Assembly: GCA_963819685.1 (NCBI GenBank)
Contig: CAWFXI010000003.1
Coordinates: 434,001-498,000 of the forward strand
Direction: 5' to 3'
DNA length: 64,000 nucleotides
DNA from: CAIUGU01 sp963819685
GTDB taxonomy: Bacteria > Pseudomonadota > Gammaproteobacteria > Steroidobacterales > Steroidobacteraceae
Shown: positions 33,663 through 42,871 of the stretch, piece after piece
How the letters are laid out: every line of letters starts with the position of its first letter
How positions within the stretch are numbered: the first letter of the stretch is position 1
Notes under the pieces: generated by a model
The model's input: the letters and a program-made list of their open reading frames with translations, nothing else
What the model was told of the DNA's origin: nothing
The model's database searches: none
Made by a program: the position numbers and the translations under genes

Positions 33663-35762
33663 ATGAAAACACTCTTGCGCGCACACTGCGGGTGCTCGCG
33701 ATCGCGGCACTGATGACGGCGCCGTGTTTCGCTCAGCCGGGCACAGAAAACGATGGCGCGCGATTTTTCGGCTGAAAGATTGATAGCGCCGCCGAGCACA
33801 AGCTGGCCGACGAACGGGGGCAACTTCTACAACCAGCGCTATTCGTCGCTGGCACAGATCGATCGCACGAACGTCGCGAGGCTCAAAGGTATCTGGCGAA
33901 CCCGCCTGCATGGCTCCGGAGTGGGGGCGAAGTATTCTGGTGAAGCACAACCCATCGTCTACGACGGCACGGTCTACGTGAGCACCGGTGCGGACGACGT
34001 TTTTGCGCTGTCCATCGAATCCGGCAAGATCCTGTGGCAGTACTCTGCGAATCTCGATCCGGCTATCTCGTCGATCTGCTGCGGCTGGGTGAATCGCGGC
34101 GTCGCGATCAGCGCGGGCAAGGTCTTCATTGGCAGGCTCGACGGGCGACTCGTGGCACTCAATCGCGCGACCGGCAAACCAGTTTGGGACATTCAAGCCG
34201 AGCGCTGGGAGGATGCCTTCTCGATCACGAGCGCACCGCTTTATTACAACGGCATGGTGATCACGGGTTTCGCGGGCGCCGATCGCGGCACGCGCGGTCG
34301 TGTCAAGGCCTACGACGCCGACAACGGGCGGCTGCTCTGGACCTTCTACACGATTCCGGGTCCCGGCGAGCCTGGGGCAGAGACATGGCCGCAGGACAAC
34401 GAGGCCTGGAAATACGGCGGCGCGTCCGTCTGGCAAACGCCGGCCGTGGATCCCGAGCTCGGCCTTCTTTACTTCTCCACGGGCAATGCGGGCCCGGACT
34501 ACAACGGGGCGGTGCGCGCGGGTGACAACTTGTTCTCGGTATCGATCGTCGCAATCGAGGCAGCGACCGGCAAGTACCGTTGGCACTTCCAGCAAGTGCA
34601 TCATGACACCTGGGACTACGACGCGAGCAATCCCGTCGTGCTCATGGATCTGCAAATCGCCGGCCAGAAACGCAAGGCGATCGTGGAAGTCGGCAAGACG
34701 GGCTGGGCGTACATCCTCGACCGCGTGACCGGGAAGCCGATCGTTGGCATCGACGAAAAGCCGGTGCCGCAGGACCCGCGGCAAGCGACCGCGGCGACGC
34801 AACCTTTCCCTCGCGGCGACGCGGTCGTGCCGCAGCTCGTCGAGATCGCGCCAGAAGGGTTTGCGCTCGCGAACGACGGACGTATATTCACCCCGTTTGC
34901 GGGCGAGGATCCCGTGATCGTGAAACCGGGCATTTGGGGTGGGGCGAATTGGCCGCCGAGCTCATACGATCCTGTGCAGCAGACGTTGTATGTATGCGCA
35001 TCGTCCGTCGTCGGCACTTACAGGGGCGGCGGCGATCCGAATTTCGTTCGGCCCGAGCCAGGCAAGACCTACGCCGGCGGTAACATGGGATTCACCAGCA
35101 TTCCGCGAACCGGCATCTTCGCGGCCGTCGACATGACCACCAACAAGCTGGTCTGGCGTTATCGGTGGCCGGATCAATGTTATAGCGGCTCACTCGCAAC
35201 GGCTGGGGGGCTGATCTTCGTTGGCAGAAACGACGGTCGACTGACGGCGCTCGATTCGAAATCCGGCAGGCAGCTCTGGGAGTTCCAGACCGGTGCGGGC
35301 ATGAATGCACCCGCAAGCACGTTCGAGCACGCGGGCAAGCAATATGTCATCGCATTCTCAGCCGGCAACGCACTGATCGGATCGGCGCGCGGCGACAGCG
35401 TCTGGCTCTTCGGGTTGGATGGCACACTGGCGCCTGCCGAGCCGGGGAATCCGGCGCCGTTCGCGACTGTGGTGCCGGTACCGGCTGGCAATGCGATGTC
35501 AACGGCCGCGGCCGATCTCGCCAACGGCAAAGGGCTCTACGAGGAAGTATGCGTGATTTGTCACGGCCTCGACGGCAAGGGTGGGCACGGCGGTGGAGCG
35601 TCGCTCGAACACGTCGCGAACTTCGAGGCTGCCCTCAAGACTATCGCGGCGGGTCGCAACAGCATGCCGCCTTTCAGCGCGACGCTTACGCCTGGGCAGC
35701 TTCGCGACGTGAGCGCCTACGTCGTGGAGCACTTGTCCGGCGCGACAGAGAGTGCCCGTTAG
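33663..35762 (+). CDS. PQQ-dependent quinohaemoprotein alcohol dehydrogenase (signal peptide frameshifted)
   Basis: Eight-bladed propeller dehydrogenase using PQQ, with a C-terminal cytochrome c domain; oxidises alcohols in the periplasm. The long frame opens at 33753 (MARDFSAERL). Residues numbered from there: adjacent Cys pair C109-C110 (disulfide ring), GADRGTRG at the metal-Glu position, N245 (STGNAGP), D288-Y-D290 (HDTWDYDASNP), and haem site CVICH at 600-604 with M638 as likely axial ligand. The signal peptide (LRVLAIAALMTAPCFAQ) is in a different frame. ATG 33663 shares the mature frame, so two compensating indels near 33685 and 33760 are needed. The start given assumes these are errors. 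Confidence 0.85.
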
Positions 35763-35812
35763 AGAGAACGAGGGAGTGCCGTTGCTGCCGCACCCGGCAT
35801 TCCCGGCCACCG

Positions 35813-36829
35813 TCACCTGCTCTTCTTGCGACCGCTCTTCTGCTTCTCGGCATTCTGCTTTTCCACTTCCTGCGGCAGAATGACGAACTGGTAACCCTCC
35901 TCGTCGATGCCGATGTTCGGCACGCATGTCCTGTCATTGAGATTGATGAAGGCCCGCGGAATCTGCTTTCCATCCGGCGCGATGGAAACGCTCGCCGGCG
36001 ATTCACCGAAAGCGGTGGTGCGCTCAAAGTAGCGCGTGACCATCCACGGGCGTTCGAACGCGACCGGATCGGTGAAGGTCATCTGGATTTCCAGGATGTT
36101 GGTATCGATGAGCCGCATGCGTTCAACCATATGCAGCTGGTCGCTGTACGGCGCCGAAGTCTCATCGAAGTTCCCTGCGATCATGCCGACAGTATCGACT
36201 ACCAGCGTCTTGCCTTCCCAGTGACCGATCGAATGTCCTGAATGGCTTGGGCCGAATCCGCCCGTCACCGTCGGCATCGTGGGATGACCGCGGCCGTCCA
36301 TGAATATGCGGCGTTCGCTCATGCCATAGTCGTTGTACCAGAACATCACTTCCGGTGACTGGATGATGTCGAACGGTACGGGCGAGTCCCCAATCATGCG
36401 CGGCACACCATAGGGCCTGCAGGCAGCAAACTGGTCGCGTGCTTTGCCCACCTTCGCTTCCTTGATGTACAGCTCATACCTGGCTTGCCACTCCGGGTTG
36501 TACGGGATACCCCTGATCTGGGTTCCCGGAATGGGGCCGAACAGCGCCTCACCCGCCGCCGGCCGGGGCGGATAGAAAGTATTGACCGGATCGAAAGTCG
36601 GCCCGACGCCGGCGTCCTTCGGTTCCGTCCTCTTCCACAGGCCCGTCATATCCGGCTGCGTCGCCAGCTTGCCCGCATATTCAGCCAGCGTCGGCGCGTC
36701 GTACTTGTCCGCGTTCGCGATCAGCGCCGGGTCCGGCAAATCTCCGAAGCCAAACTGCGCAGTAGCCGGGTTCGAAAGCAACGCGGTTCCTGCCACAAGG
36801 CCGAGTACGGAAACGACGGGTTTCAGCAT
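35813..36829 (-). CDS. secreted protein of unnamed 'WEG' family (long subtype), stand-alone
   Basis: 338 residues from ATG 36829, with a signal peptide LKPVVSVLGLVAGTALLSNPATA. It matches the cassette proteins at 3839 and 5406: GDLPDPALIANADKYDAP, DMTGLW, ACRPYGVPRMIGDSPVPFDI, PSHSGHSIGHWEGKTLVVDTVGM, VERMRLIDTNILEIQMTFTDPVAF, FINLNDRTCVPN, Lys-rich end. No DUF6152 gene is adjacent. It converges on the PQQ dehydrogenase with 50 bp between stops. Upstream lies a TACAAT that could be a -10 near 36893, then the tRNA terminator. Function unknown. Confidence 0.78.
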   Translation of the reverse strand: MLKPVVSVLGLVAGTALLSNPATAQFGFGDLPDPALIANADKYDAPTLAEYAGKLATQPDMTGLWKRTEPKDAGVGPTFDPVNTFYPPRPAAGEALFGPIPGTQIRGIPYNPEWQARYELYIKEAKVGKARDQFAACRPYGVPRMIGDSPVPFDIIQSPEVMFWYNDYGMSERRIFMDGRGHPTMPTVTGGFGPSHSGHSIGHWEGKTLVVDTVGMIAGNFDETSAPYSDQLHMVERMRLIDTNILEIQMTFTDPVAFERPWMVTRYFERTTAFGESPASVSIAPDGKQIPRAFINLNDRTCVPNIGIDEEGYQFVILPQEVEKQNAEKQKSGRKKSR

Positions 36830-36950
36830 GAAAGGATGTCCTCTGACCGGAATGGACATTTTTGATGTGGTGCGCCCGGAGGGATTGTACCTTTGCCGTC
36901 CCTGGCCGGCACGCGTTCGCGCCAGCGTCCGCTGTCCGGGGGACGCAGGC

Positions 36951-36985
36951 AACAAAAGGCTCCACGCCAGGTGGAGCCTTTTGTT
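36951..36985 (-). terminator. terminator downstream of tRNA-Arg
   Basis: Perfect 15-bp inverted repeat (36951-36965 with 36971-36985), five-base loop, with AAAA/TTTT arms so it can act on both strands. It begins six bases past the tRNA 3' end, on the minus strand. Confidence 0.85.
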
Positions 36986-36990
36986 GCAAA

Positions 36991-37067
36991 TGGTGCGCCC
37001 GGACGGATTCGAACCGCCGACCACTGCGTTCGAAGCGCAGTACTCTATCCAGCTGAGCTACGGGCGC
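36991..37067 (-). tRNA. tRNA-Arg (anticodon UCG)
   Basis: 77-nt minus-strand tRNA with an encoded CCA (36993-36991). Acceptor GCGCCCG (37067-37061) pairs with CGGGCGC (37001-36995). The D arm is AGCTCAGCTGGATAGAGT-like. Anticodon stem CTGCG/CGCAG encloses the loop CTTCGAA, giving anticodon TCG at 37033-37031. The T arm is CGGTTCGAATCCG. All arms pair without mismatch that I can see. Confidence 0.95.
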
Positions 37068-37100
37068 CCTGGAACGTAAGTGTAACGACTTTTCGGAGGC

Positions 37101-37454
37101 GCGCCCGGACGGATTATTCCGCCCCATCCTTGCGCTCCACCCATTGGGGCCGACATGGCCGCCGATTGCAGCCATGTCGTTCAAATTCGTTTCCGACGAA
37201 TTTGTGTGCCTTGGGTTCCTATGTCATTGCGAACCCCCGACCACCTGGTTCGAAGTCGGGAGCCTGGCCGGGCAATGGGCTTCGTTACGAGGGTGTGGCA
37301 CGTCGAGGATATTTCGGCGATCGTTGGAGGCGCATAGCCGTAGCTATGTAACGAGAAGGATCGCCGAAAGAGCCCGGCGTGCCGCAGCCGCAGTAGATGG
37401 CCATTGCCCGGCCAGGCTCCTGAGTACTCTATCCAGCTGAGCTACGGCCGCGCA
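37101..37454 (-). pseudogene. split relic of a second tRNA-Arg copy
   Basis: 37101-37115 repeats 15 bases of the acceptor/T-arm side of the intact tRNA (36995-37009), and 37423-37447 repeats 25 bases of its D-arm/5' side (37039-37063). Between them the anticodon arm is gone and about 307 bp of other DNA, including a nested palindrome, is present. This looks like a tandem tRNA copy interrupted by insertion or by recombination. Confidence 0.7.
37259..37420. repeat. 162-bp nested palindromic element
   Basis: Outer arms 37259-37278 and 37401-37420 are perfect 20-bp inverted repeats. Inside are further stems: 37297-37302 with 37378-37383, 37312-37322 with 37359-37369 (11 bp, TTTCGGCGATC type) and 37333-37338 with 37343-37348. 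The whole can fold as one long stepped hairpin. No frame for a transposase is present, so it would be a non-autonomous or REP-like element. Confidence 0.75.
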
Positions 37455-37522
37455 TTGAGAGGACCGGAGTCTACCTGCTTCCAAGCCGCATCTGCTATAT
37501 GGAAACTGAGGAGGTTAATGAC

Positions 37523-37913
37523 ATGAGCAATACATGGAAGCCCGACGGCTATACGTCAGTGGCGCCATATCTGGTGGCGCCTGAATTCGCAACAGGTGAT
37601 TGATTTCCTGAAAGCCGTTTTCAACGCCACCGAACTCAGACGTCACAATCGCCCGGATGGCAGCATCATGCATGCCGAAGTGCGCATCGGCGACACGGTT
37701 GTGATGCTCGGTGACGCGACCACTGCATGGACAAAGACGGAAACACATCTGCACGTCTATGTGCCGGATGCCAATGCGGTCTATGAGCGAGCCATCGCAG
37801 CGGGAGGAGTTCCCATCCAGCCGCCCGCACGCAAGTCCGGCGACGAGGATCGACGCGGCGGGTTCAAGGATCCGGCGGGTAACTCCTGGTGGGTCGCCAC
37901 GCAGGAGTCCTGA
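37523..37913 (+). pseudogene. PhnB-like VOC/glyoxalase-family protein, one frameshift
   Basis: ATG 37523 after GAGGAG opens SNTWKPDGYTSVAPYLVAP. The frame breaks near 37585 and the conserved protein continues as SQQVIDFLKAVFNATELRRHNRPDGSIMHAEVRIGDTVVMLGDA, then HVYVPDANAVYERAIAAGG and DPAGNSWWVATQ. The body reads as a complete PhnB-type VOC protein of about 130 residues. An internal GTG at 37596 could only make a truncated product. Function of PhnB-like proteins is poorly defined (metal-binding, often listed as glyoxalase-like). A one-base sequencing error would restore it. Confidence 0.75.
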
Positions 37914-37955
37914 GCGACTCGACGCTGTCTTTGCCAGCTTGCGGGGGCTGACCGG

Positions 37956-38420
37956 TCAGTTGCTGGACAGTACAGTGTTTTTGGCCGCACGATGAATGGC
38001 GGCGCGGACGCGGTTGTAGGTGCCGCAGCGACAGATGTTGGTCATCGCGCCATCTATGTCGGCATCGGTAGGGTTGGGTGTCCGCTTCAACAGCGCCACC
38101 GCGGCCAGGATCTGGCCCGACTGGCAGTAGCCGCATTGGGGCACATTCTCCGCAATCCAGGCTTGTTGCACTGGGTGACTGCGATCCCTGGACAGGCCTT
38201 CTATCGTTGTGATGGCTTTCGTGCCGACATCGCCCACCTTCAGTACGCAAGAACGCGTCACCTCGCCATCGAGCAGCACGGAGCACGCACCGCACAGTCC
38301 CATGCCGCAACTGTACTTGGTGCCGGTCAAGCCCGCGTCATCGCGCAGTGCCCACAACAATGGGGTCTCGGGATCGACATCGAGCTCAAGCTGTTTGCCG
38401 TTGATTGTCAGAGTGATCAT
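37956..38420 (-). CDS. molybdenum hydroxylase small [2Fe-2S] subunit (IorA-like)
   Basis: 154 residues. The N-terminal plant-type ferredoxin has CGMGLCGACSVLLDG and a fourth Cys downstream (RSCVLKVGD). The C-terminal four-helix domain has CGYCQSGQILAAVALL and ICRCGTYNRVRAAIH for the second cluster. It transfers electrons from the molybdenum subunit encoded immediately upstream in the transcript (38424-40595, three-base gap). The pairing without an FAD subunit fits isoquinoline 1-oxidoreductase or related aldehyde oxidases that pass electrons to cytochromes. Confidence 0.92.
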   Translation of the reverse strand: MITLTINGKQLELDVDPETPLLWALRDDAGLTGTKYSCGMGLCGACSVLLDGEVTRSCVLKVGDVGTKAITTIEGLSRDRSHPVQQAWIAENVPQCGYCQSGQILAAVALLKRTPNPTDADIDGAMTNICRCGTYNRVRAAIHRAAKNTVLSSN

Positions 38421-38423
38421 TGG

Positions 38424-40595
38424 TTAAGCCCTCGCTACCGAGACTTCTACATTGTGTCGCGACAATGGCAGTGATCGTATCCGTGTTGCCGTCGCTGCGA
38501 AGATGGCGTTGACCAGCGAGGGCGCAATGGGTGCTGTACCAGGTTCACCCACTCCACCAGGCGCTTCCGTGCTCGGCATGATGTAGCACTCGGTGCGTGG
38601 CATCTGCGCCATCATCAGTATCGGATAGTTGTGGAAATTGCTCTGTTGCACGGCGCCATCCTGCAACGTGATTTCGCCCCGCAGCACGGCCGTCAGGCCG
38701 TAGACCATGCCGCCTTCGAGCTGAGCCACAATGTTGTCCGGATGGACCGCAACGCCGCAGTCGATGACGGTGATCACGCGATTCAAGACCACGGTCTTGT
38801 CTTTCAACGAGACATCCACGACCGAACCGATGAAACTGCCGTAGGCCGCAAATGCCGAGATGCCGTAGAAATGCCCCGGATGCGGTTTGCGCCAGCCTGC
38901 TTTGTCGGCCGCCATGTCGAGCACCGCCAACTGCCGTTTGGCCTTGTCGTGCTGTAGCAGCGAACGGCGGAATTCATAAGGGTCCTGCTTCGTTGCCGCC
39001 GCCACTTCATCCAGGAAACCCTCGAGCATGTAAGGGTTGTGCGACTGGTTCACCGAGCGCCAGAAACCGAAGCGCACGCCGATGTCCTTATTTATGCCCG
39101 TGACGCGCAGGTTCGGAATGCTGTACGCCATGTCGCCGACGCTGCCGGTGTAGAACCCGGCGTTGGGCGGTCCACCAAAGCTGGGTGCAGACGAAGTCAC
39201 CACTCGCGCTTCCAATGCCGTGAGCTTGCCGGCCGCATCCAGGCCGCCGCGAAAACGGATGGCCGCAGCGGGGCGATAGAAGTCCTGCTGGATATCTTCC
39301 TCGCGGCTCCAGATCAGCTTGACCGGGCGTCCTGCTGCCTTTGCCGCAGTCACGGCCTGTGCGACGTAGTCCGCCTGGCCTCGTCGTCCGAAGCCGCCAC
39401 CGAGATAGGTGACATGCACCTTGACGCGATCGGCCGGTACCTTCAGCACTTCGGCGGCTGCGCTTTGCGCGGCCTGCGGTGATTGAGTGCCGCACCACAC
39501 TTCGCAACCTTCGGCGGTGACCTGCGCGGTGCAGTTCATCGGCTCCATACAGGCATGCGCGAGGTACGGCACTTCATAAGTGGCTTCAATGACCTTGGCC
39601 GCGCCTGCCAGTGACTTCTCGGCGTCGCCGTCATTGCGGACCACCGCGCCCTGCTCGTTGAAGCCTGACTGCAACAGCGCCGATACCTTGGCGCTGTCGA
39701 TGCCTCCGAGCTTGCCTGGATCGAACTGCATCGTGACTTTTTCAAGTGCGCTCTTCGCCAACCAGTAGGTTTTGGCCAGCACGATCACGCCGTTCGGCAG
39801 CGCTACCGTCGAATGGAAGCCCTTCATGCCGCGCGCCGCGCTGTCATCGAAAGACTTCAGCGTGCCCGTCACGGTGGGAACTGCCTTGACAGCGCCAAAC
39901 AGCATGCCGGGCAGCACTGTGTCGATTCCAAAGCGGGCGCTGCCGTCGACCTTCGGCGCCGCATCCGTGCGCGCGGGTGATGTGCCGATCACCTTGAACT
40001 CACTGATGTTCTTCAGCGCGGGCTGCTGTGGAACCGGCATCGAAGCCGCCAGCGTCGCGACGCTGCCGTACGTGCGCGTGCGTCCACTTGGCGTGTGAGT
40101 AATGATGCTGTTGGCGGCCTTGCACTCGCTGGCGGGTACGTTCCATTCCTTCGCGGCAGCGGCCACCAGCATTTCGCGCGCCGCCGCTCCAATTCGGCGC
40201 AGCTCGGTGTACCAGCCGCGCACCGAGAAGCTGCCGACCGTAGTTTGCTGGCCGAAAACCGGGTTGTTGTAGATGGCGGCCGCGGGCGCGTCCTGCACAA
40301 CCAACTTGCTCCAGTCGCCCCCCAGTTCTTCCATGATGATCATTGGCATGCCGGTATGCCCGCCCTGGCCCATCTCGACCGCGGGCGTAGTGATCGTGAT
40401 GGCGCCATTTGCCGCAATCTGCAGGAACGCTGATGGCTGGCGCGGCGCCGGCGGCGGACCTGCCGGTCTCGGTGGGCCGCCTTCCTGGGCTGGCAATCGG
40501 GCTGAGAGCATCAAGCCCCCGCCGACAACCACGGCACTGGTCAGAAAATCGCGCCGGGAAATGGATTCAACTGGCTGCTGCGATTTGCCGTTCAT
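38424..40595 (-). CDS. molybdopterin-binding subunit of a xanthine dehydrogenase-family hydroxylase (IorB-like)
   Basis: 723 residues with a Tat signal (SISRRDFLTSAVVVGGGLMLSA), so the mature enzyme is periplasmic. Molybdenum-cofactor regions are VEMGQGGHTGMPMIIMEELGGDW, EPMNCTAQV, GGGFGRRGQADYVAQAV, RFGFWRSVNQSHNPYMLEGFLDE and, near the end, APGGVGEPGTAPIAPSLVNA, where the Glu is the expected catalytic base. It hydroxylates a heteroaromatic ring or an aldehyde with water as oxygen donor. Downstream small subunit lies in the same operon. Substrate unknown. Confidence 0.92.
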   Translation of the reverse strand: MNGKSQQPVESISRRDFLTSAVVVGGGLMLSARLPAQEGGPPRPAGPPPAPRQPSAFLQIAANGAITITTPAVEMGQGGHTGMPMIIMEELGGDWSKLVVQDAPAAAIYNNPVFGQQTTVGSFSVRGWYTELRRIGAAAREMLVAAAAKEWNVPASECKAANSIITHTPSGRTRTYGSVATLAASMPVPQQPALKNISEFKVIGTSPARTDAAPKVDGSARFGIDTVLPGMLFGAVKAVPTVTGTLKSFDDSAARGMKGFHSTVALPNGVIVLAKTYWLAKSALEKVTMQFDPGKLGGIDSAKVSALLQSGFNEQGAVVRNDGDAEKSLAGAAKVIEATYEVPYLAHACMEPMNCTAQVTAEGCEVWCGTQSPQAAQSAAAEVLKVPADRVKVHVTYLGGGFGRRGQADYVAQAVTAAKAAGRPVKLIWSREEDIQQDFYRPAAAIRFRGGLDAAGKLTALEARVVTSSAPSFGGPPNAGFYTGSVGDMAYSIPNLRVTGINKDIGVRFGFWRSVNQSHNPYMLEGFLDEVAAATKQDPYEFRRSLLQHDKAKRQLAVLDMAADKAGWRKPHPGHFYGISAFAAYGSFIGSVVDVSLKDKTVVLNRVITVIDCGVAVHPDNIVAQLEGGMVYGLTAVLRGEITLQDGAVQQSNFHNYPILMMAQMPRTECYIMPSTEAPGGVGEPGTAPIAPSLVNAIFAATATRIRSLPLSRHNVEVSVARA

Positions 40596-40693
40596 ACGAT
40601 TTCACCCGCGGTGATGTCCTTGTAAAGACTGCCGAAGCGTAACAGGTCGCCCCGGTTGGCCGGTAGTCACTGGACGGTTAAGATTCGACAGCA

Positions 40694-41251
40694 ATGGAAC
40701 TCATCTGGCCCTCCCTCGATGCTCTGCCGAGTTACGTCGACGCGCTTCACCGAGGCTGGTCGCCGGACAACGTGCGGCTGGAGGCGGTCACCCGCGAGCA
40801 CCTTGAGTGGATAGTTCGGGATCCGCGCGGGTTCGTCGAACATCTGGTTGACCGGGAAGCCAAAGGGCCGGCGATCAAGTTACCCGATGGCTCCCTTCAC
40901 CCGCGATTGCCTGGTTATGTGCGCTGGATCTGGGATGGGGGGTTCTGCGGCGTCATCAATTTCCGTTGGCAGAGCGGAACGTCGACGTTGCCATCGTGGT
41001 GCCTTGGACATGTCGGGTACTCGGTGGTCCCCTGGAAGCAAGGCAGCGGCTACGCGACGCAAGGGCTGGGGCTGCTGTTGCCCGAAGCGAGGAAGGAAGG
41101 GCTCGACTACCTCGAGATCGCGTCGGATCCCGGCAACGCCGCATCGCACAAAGTCATTACCGCCAATGGTGGCTACCTCGCTGAGCGCTTCACCAAGGAC
41201 CCCGCCTATGGTGGCGGTGAGAGTCTGCGGTTCCGCATTCCGCTGGCCTGA
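40694..41251 (+). CDS. GNAT family N-acetyltransferase
   Basis: 185 residues. Acetyl-CoA-dependent transferase; visible elements are LGHVGYSVVPWKQGSGYATQGLGLLL (the Q/RxxGxG/A pyrophosphate loop as KQGSGYA), LDYLEIASDPGNAASHKVITANGGYLAE near the C-terminus, and an N-terminal region with GYVRWIWDGGFCGVINFRWQ. Resembles predicted acetyltransferases of the small-molecule type. Substrate unknown. Divergent from the molybdenum hydroxylase, upstream of the aldehyde dehydrogenase. Confidence 0.82.
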   Translation: MELIWPSLDALPSYVDALHRGWSPDNVRLEAVTREHLEWIVRDPRGFVEHLVDREAKGPAIKLPDGSLHPRLPGYVRWIWDGGFCGVINFRWQSGTSTLPSWCLGHVGYSVVPWKQGSGYATQGLGLLLPEARKEGLDYLEIASDPGNAASHKVITANGGYLAERFTKDPAYGGGESLRFRIPLA

Positions 41252-41371
41252 ATTGCTTTGGCGAGCATCACTGCACGGAGTCCTTCCGCATCACTCGGGC
41301 GACCTTCGCTTCCTGTCGCCGCTTGACGCCATTGCTATCATGGCGGTTTACCAACCTCCCGGGTTCCCTGA

Positions 41372-42804
41372 ATGATCGACACAAAACTGTTCTATATCAA
41401 CGGCAAGTGGACACCGCCCGCCGTTGCCCATCCGTTCAATGTCGAAAATCCGGCTACCGGCAAGGTGATCGCAGCAGATTTCGCTCGGCAGCAAGGTGGA
41501 TGTGGACCGCGCTGTTGCGGCCGCCAAAGCGGCATTTGAGACGTTCTCCCAGACCACGACCGAAGAACGAATTGCCATTCTCGAACGCATCGTTGCTGCG
41601 TACACGCGCTAGAGCGGCCGACCTTGCCAATGCGGTAACTTCGGAAATGGGCGCTCCGGCCTGGCTCGCGCGCGATGCGCAAGTGCCGCTCGGTCTGGCT
41701 CACTTCACCACTGCCATCGACGTCTTGAAGACGTACAGGTTCGAGTATCAACTTGGCACATCGCTTGTGCGTCGCGAGCCGGTCGGCGTCTGCGCGTTGA
41801 TCACGCCGTGGAACTGGCCTTTGCATCAGATCGGCTGCAAGGTCGCCGCCGCGATCGCCGCCGGTTGCACGATGGTGTTGAAGCCCAGTGAAATCGCGCC
41901 GCTGAACGCGCATGTTTTCGCTGAAGTCATCGATGCCGCAGGCCTCCCGCCGGGTGTGTTCAATCTGATCGATGGTGATGGTCCGACGGTCGGCACTGCG
42001 ATGAGCGTGCATCCGGATGTCGACATGGTGTCGTTCACCGGTTCCACGCGTGCTGGTATCGAAGTCGCGCGCAATGCGGCGCTCACCGTCAAGCGCGTGG
42101 CGCAGGAGCTGGGTGGCAAGTCCGCCAACATCCTGCTCGACGATGCGGATCTTGCGACCTTCGTGCCCGCAGGCGTGCAGGCGTGCTTCATGAATTCAGG
42201 TCAGGCGTGCGCCTGCCCCTCGCGCATGCTGGTGCCGGAGCATCTGCACGACGAAGTGGTGCGTCTCGCCAAGGCGTCCGCGGAAGCCACCGTCGTCGGC
42301 GATCCACTCAAGGAAGGCGTGAAGGTCGGCCCGCTGGTCAGCAGGAACCAGTTCGAGCGGGTGCAGGGCTATATAAAGAAGGGCATCGAGGAGGGCGCAA
42401 CACTGGTTGCCGGTGGTACTGGCTCACCTGCAGGGCTTGAGAGCGGGTACTTCGTGAGGCCAACCATCTTCGCAAATGTCCGCAACGATATGGCCATTGC
42501 GCAGGAAGAAATCTTCGGGCCCGTGCTCGTCATCATTCCTTACAAGGACGAAGAGGAAGCGATCCGCATCGCCAACGACTCGCAGTACGGTCTGTCCGGC
42601 TTCGTCGTGTCGAAGGATATCGATCGCGCCCGCAAGGTGGCCAGGCGCATGCGCACCGGCCAGGTCCGGCTGAACGGCGCCCGCCACGACTTTGCCGCAC
42701 CCTTCGGCGGTTACAAGTGTTCAGGTAACGGCCGCGAATTCGGCATGTTCGGCATCGAGGAGTTCCTCGAAGCGAAGTCGGTCTGCGGGTACTTCGCCAC
42801 CTGA
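41372..42804 (+). pseudogene. NAD(P)+-dependent aldehyde dehydrogenase, two frameshifts near the N-terminus
   Basis: ATG 41372 starts IDTKLFYINGKWTPP...NPATGKVIA. The frame breaks near 41467 (continuing as ISLGSKVDVDRAVAAAKAAFETFSQ) and again near 41606, after which it is intact to 42804. The open part has PWNWPLHQIG and KPSEIAP (cofactor), GSTRAG, QELGGKSANI (catalytic Glu), SGQACACPSRM (catalytic Cys) and EEIFGPV. Both breaks lie within 240 bp of the start and the intervening sequence is conserved, so sequence error is plausible. It would oxidise an aldehyde to an acid; the molybdenum hydroxylase and GNAT genes nearby give no firm substrate. Confidence 0.82.
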
Positions 42805-42871
42805 CAGTTGATCGAGGAAACGATCTCAAGGCACGAGAGCCGCAAGGTCCTCATGCCTTGGCATTTTATAG

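Noticed and set aside
33753..35762. PQQ dehydrogenase as a cytoplasmic enzyme starting at 33753
   Set aside because: A good leader peptide exists just upstream in another frame, and PQQ and haem c attachment need export.
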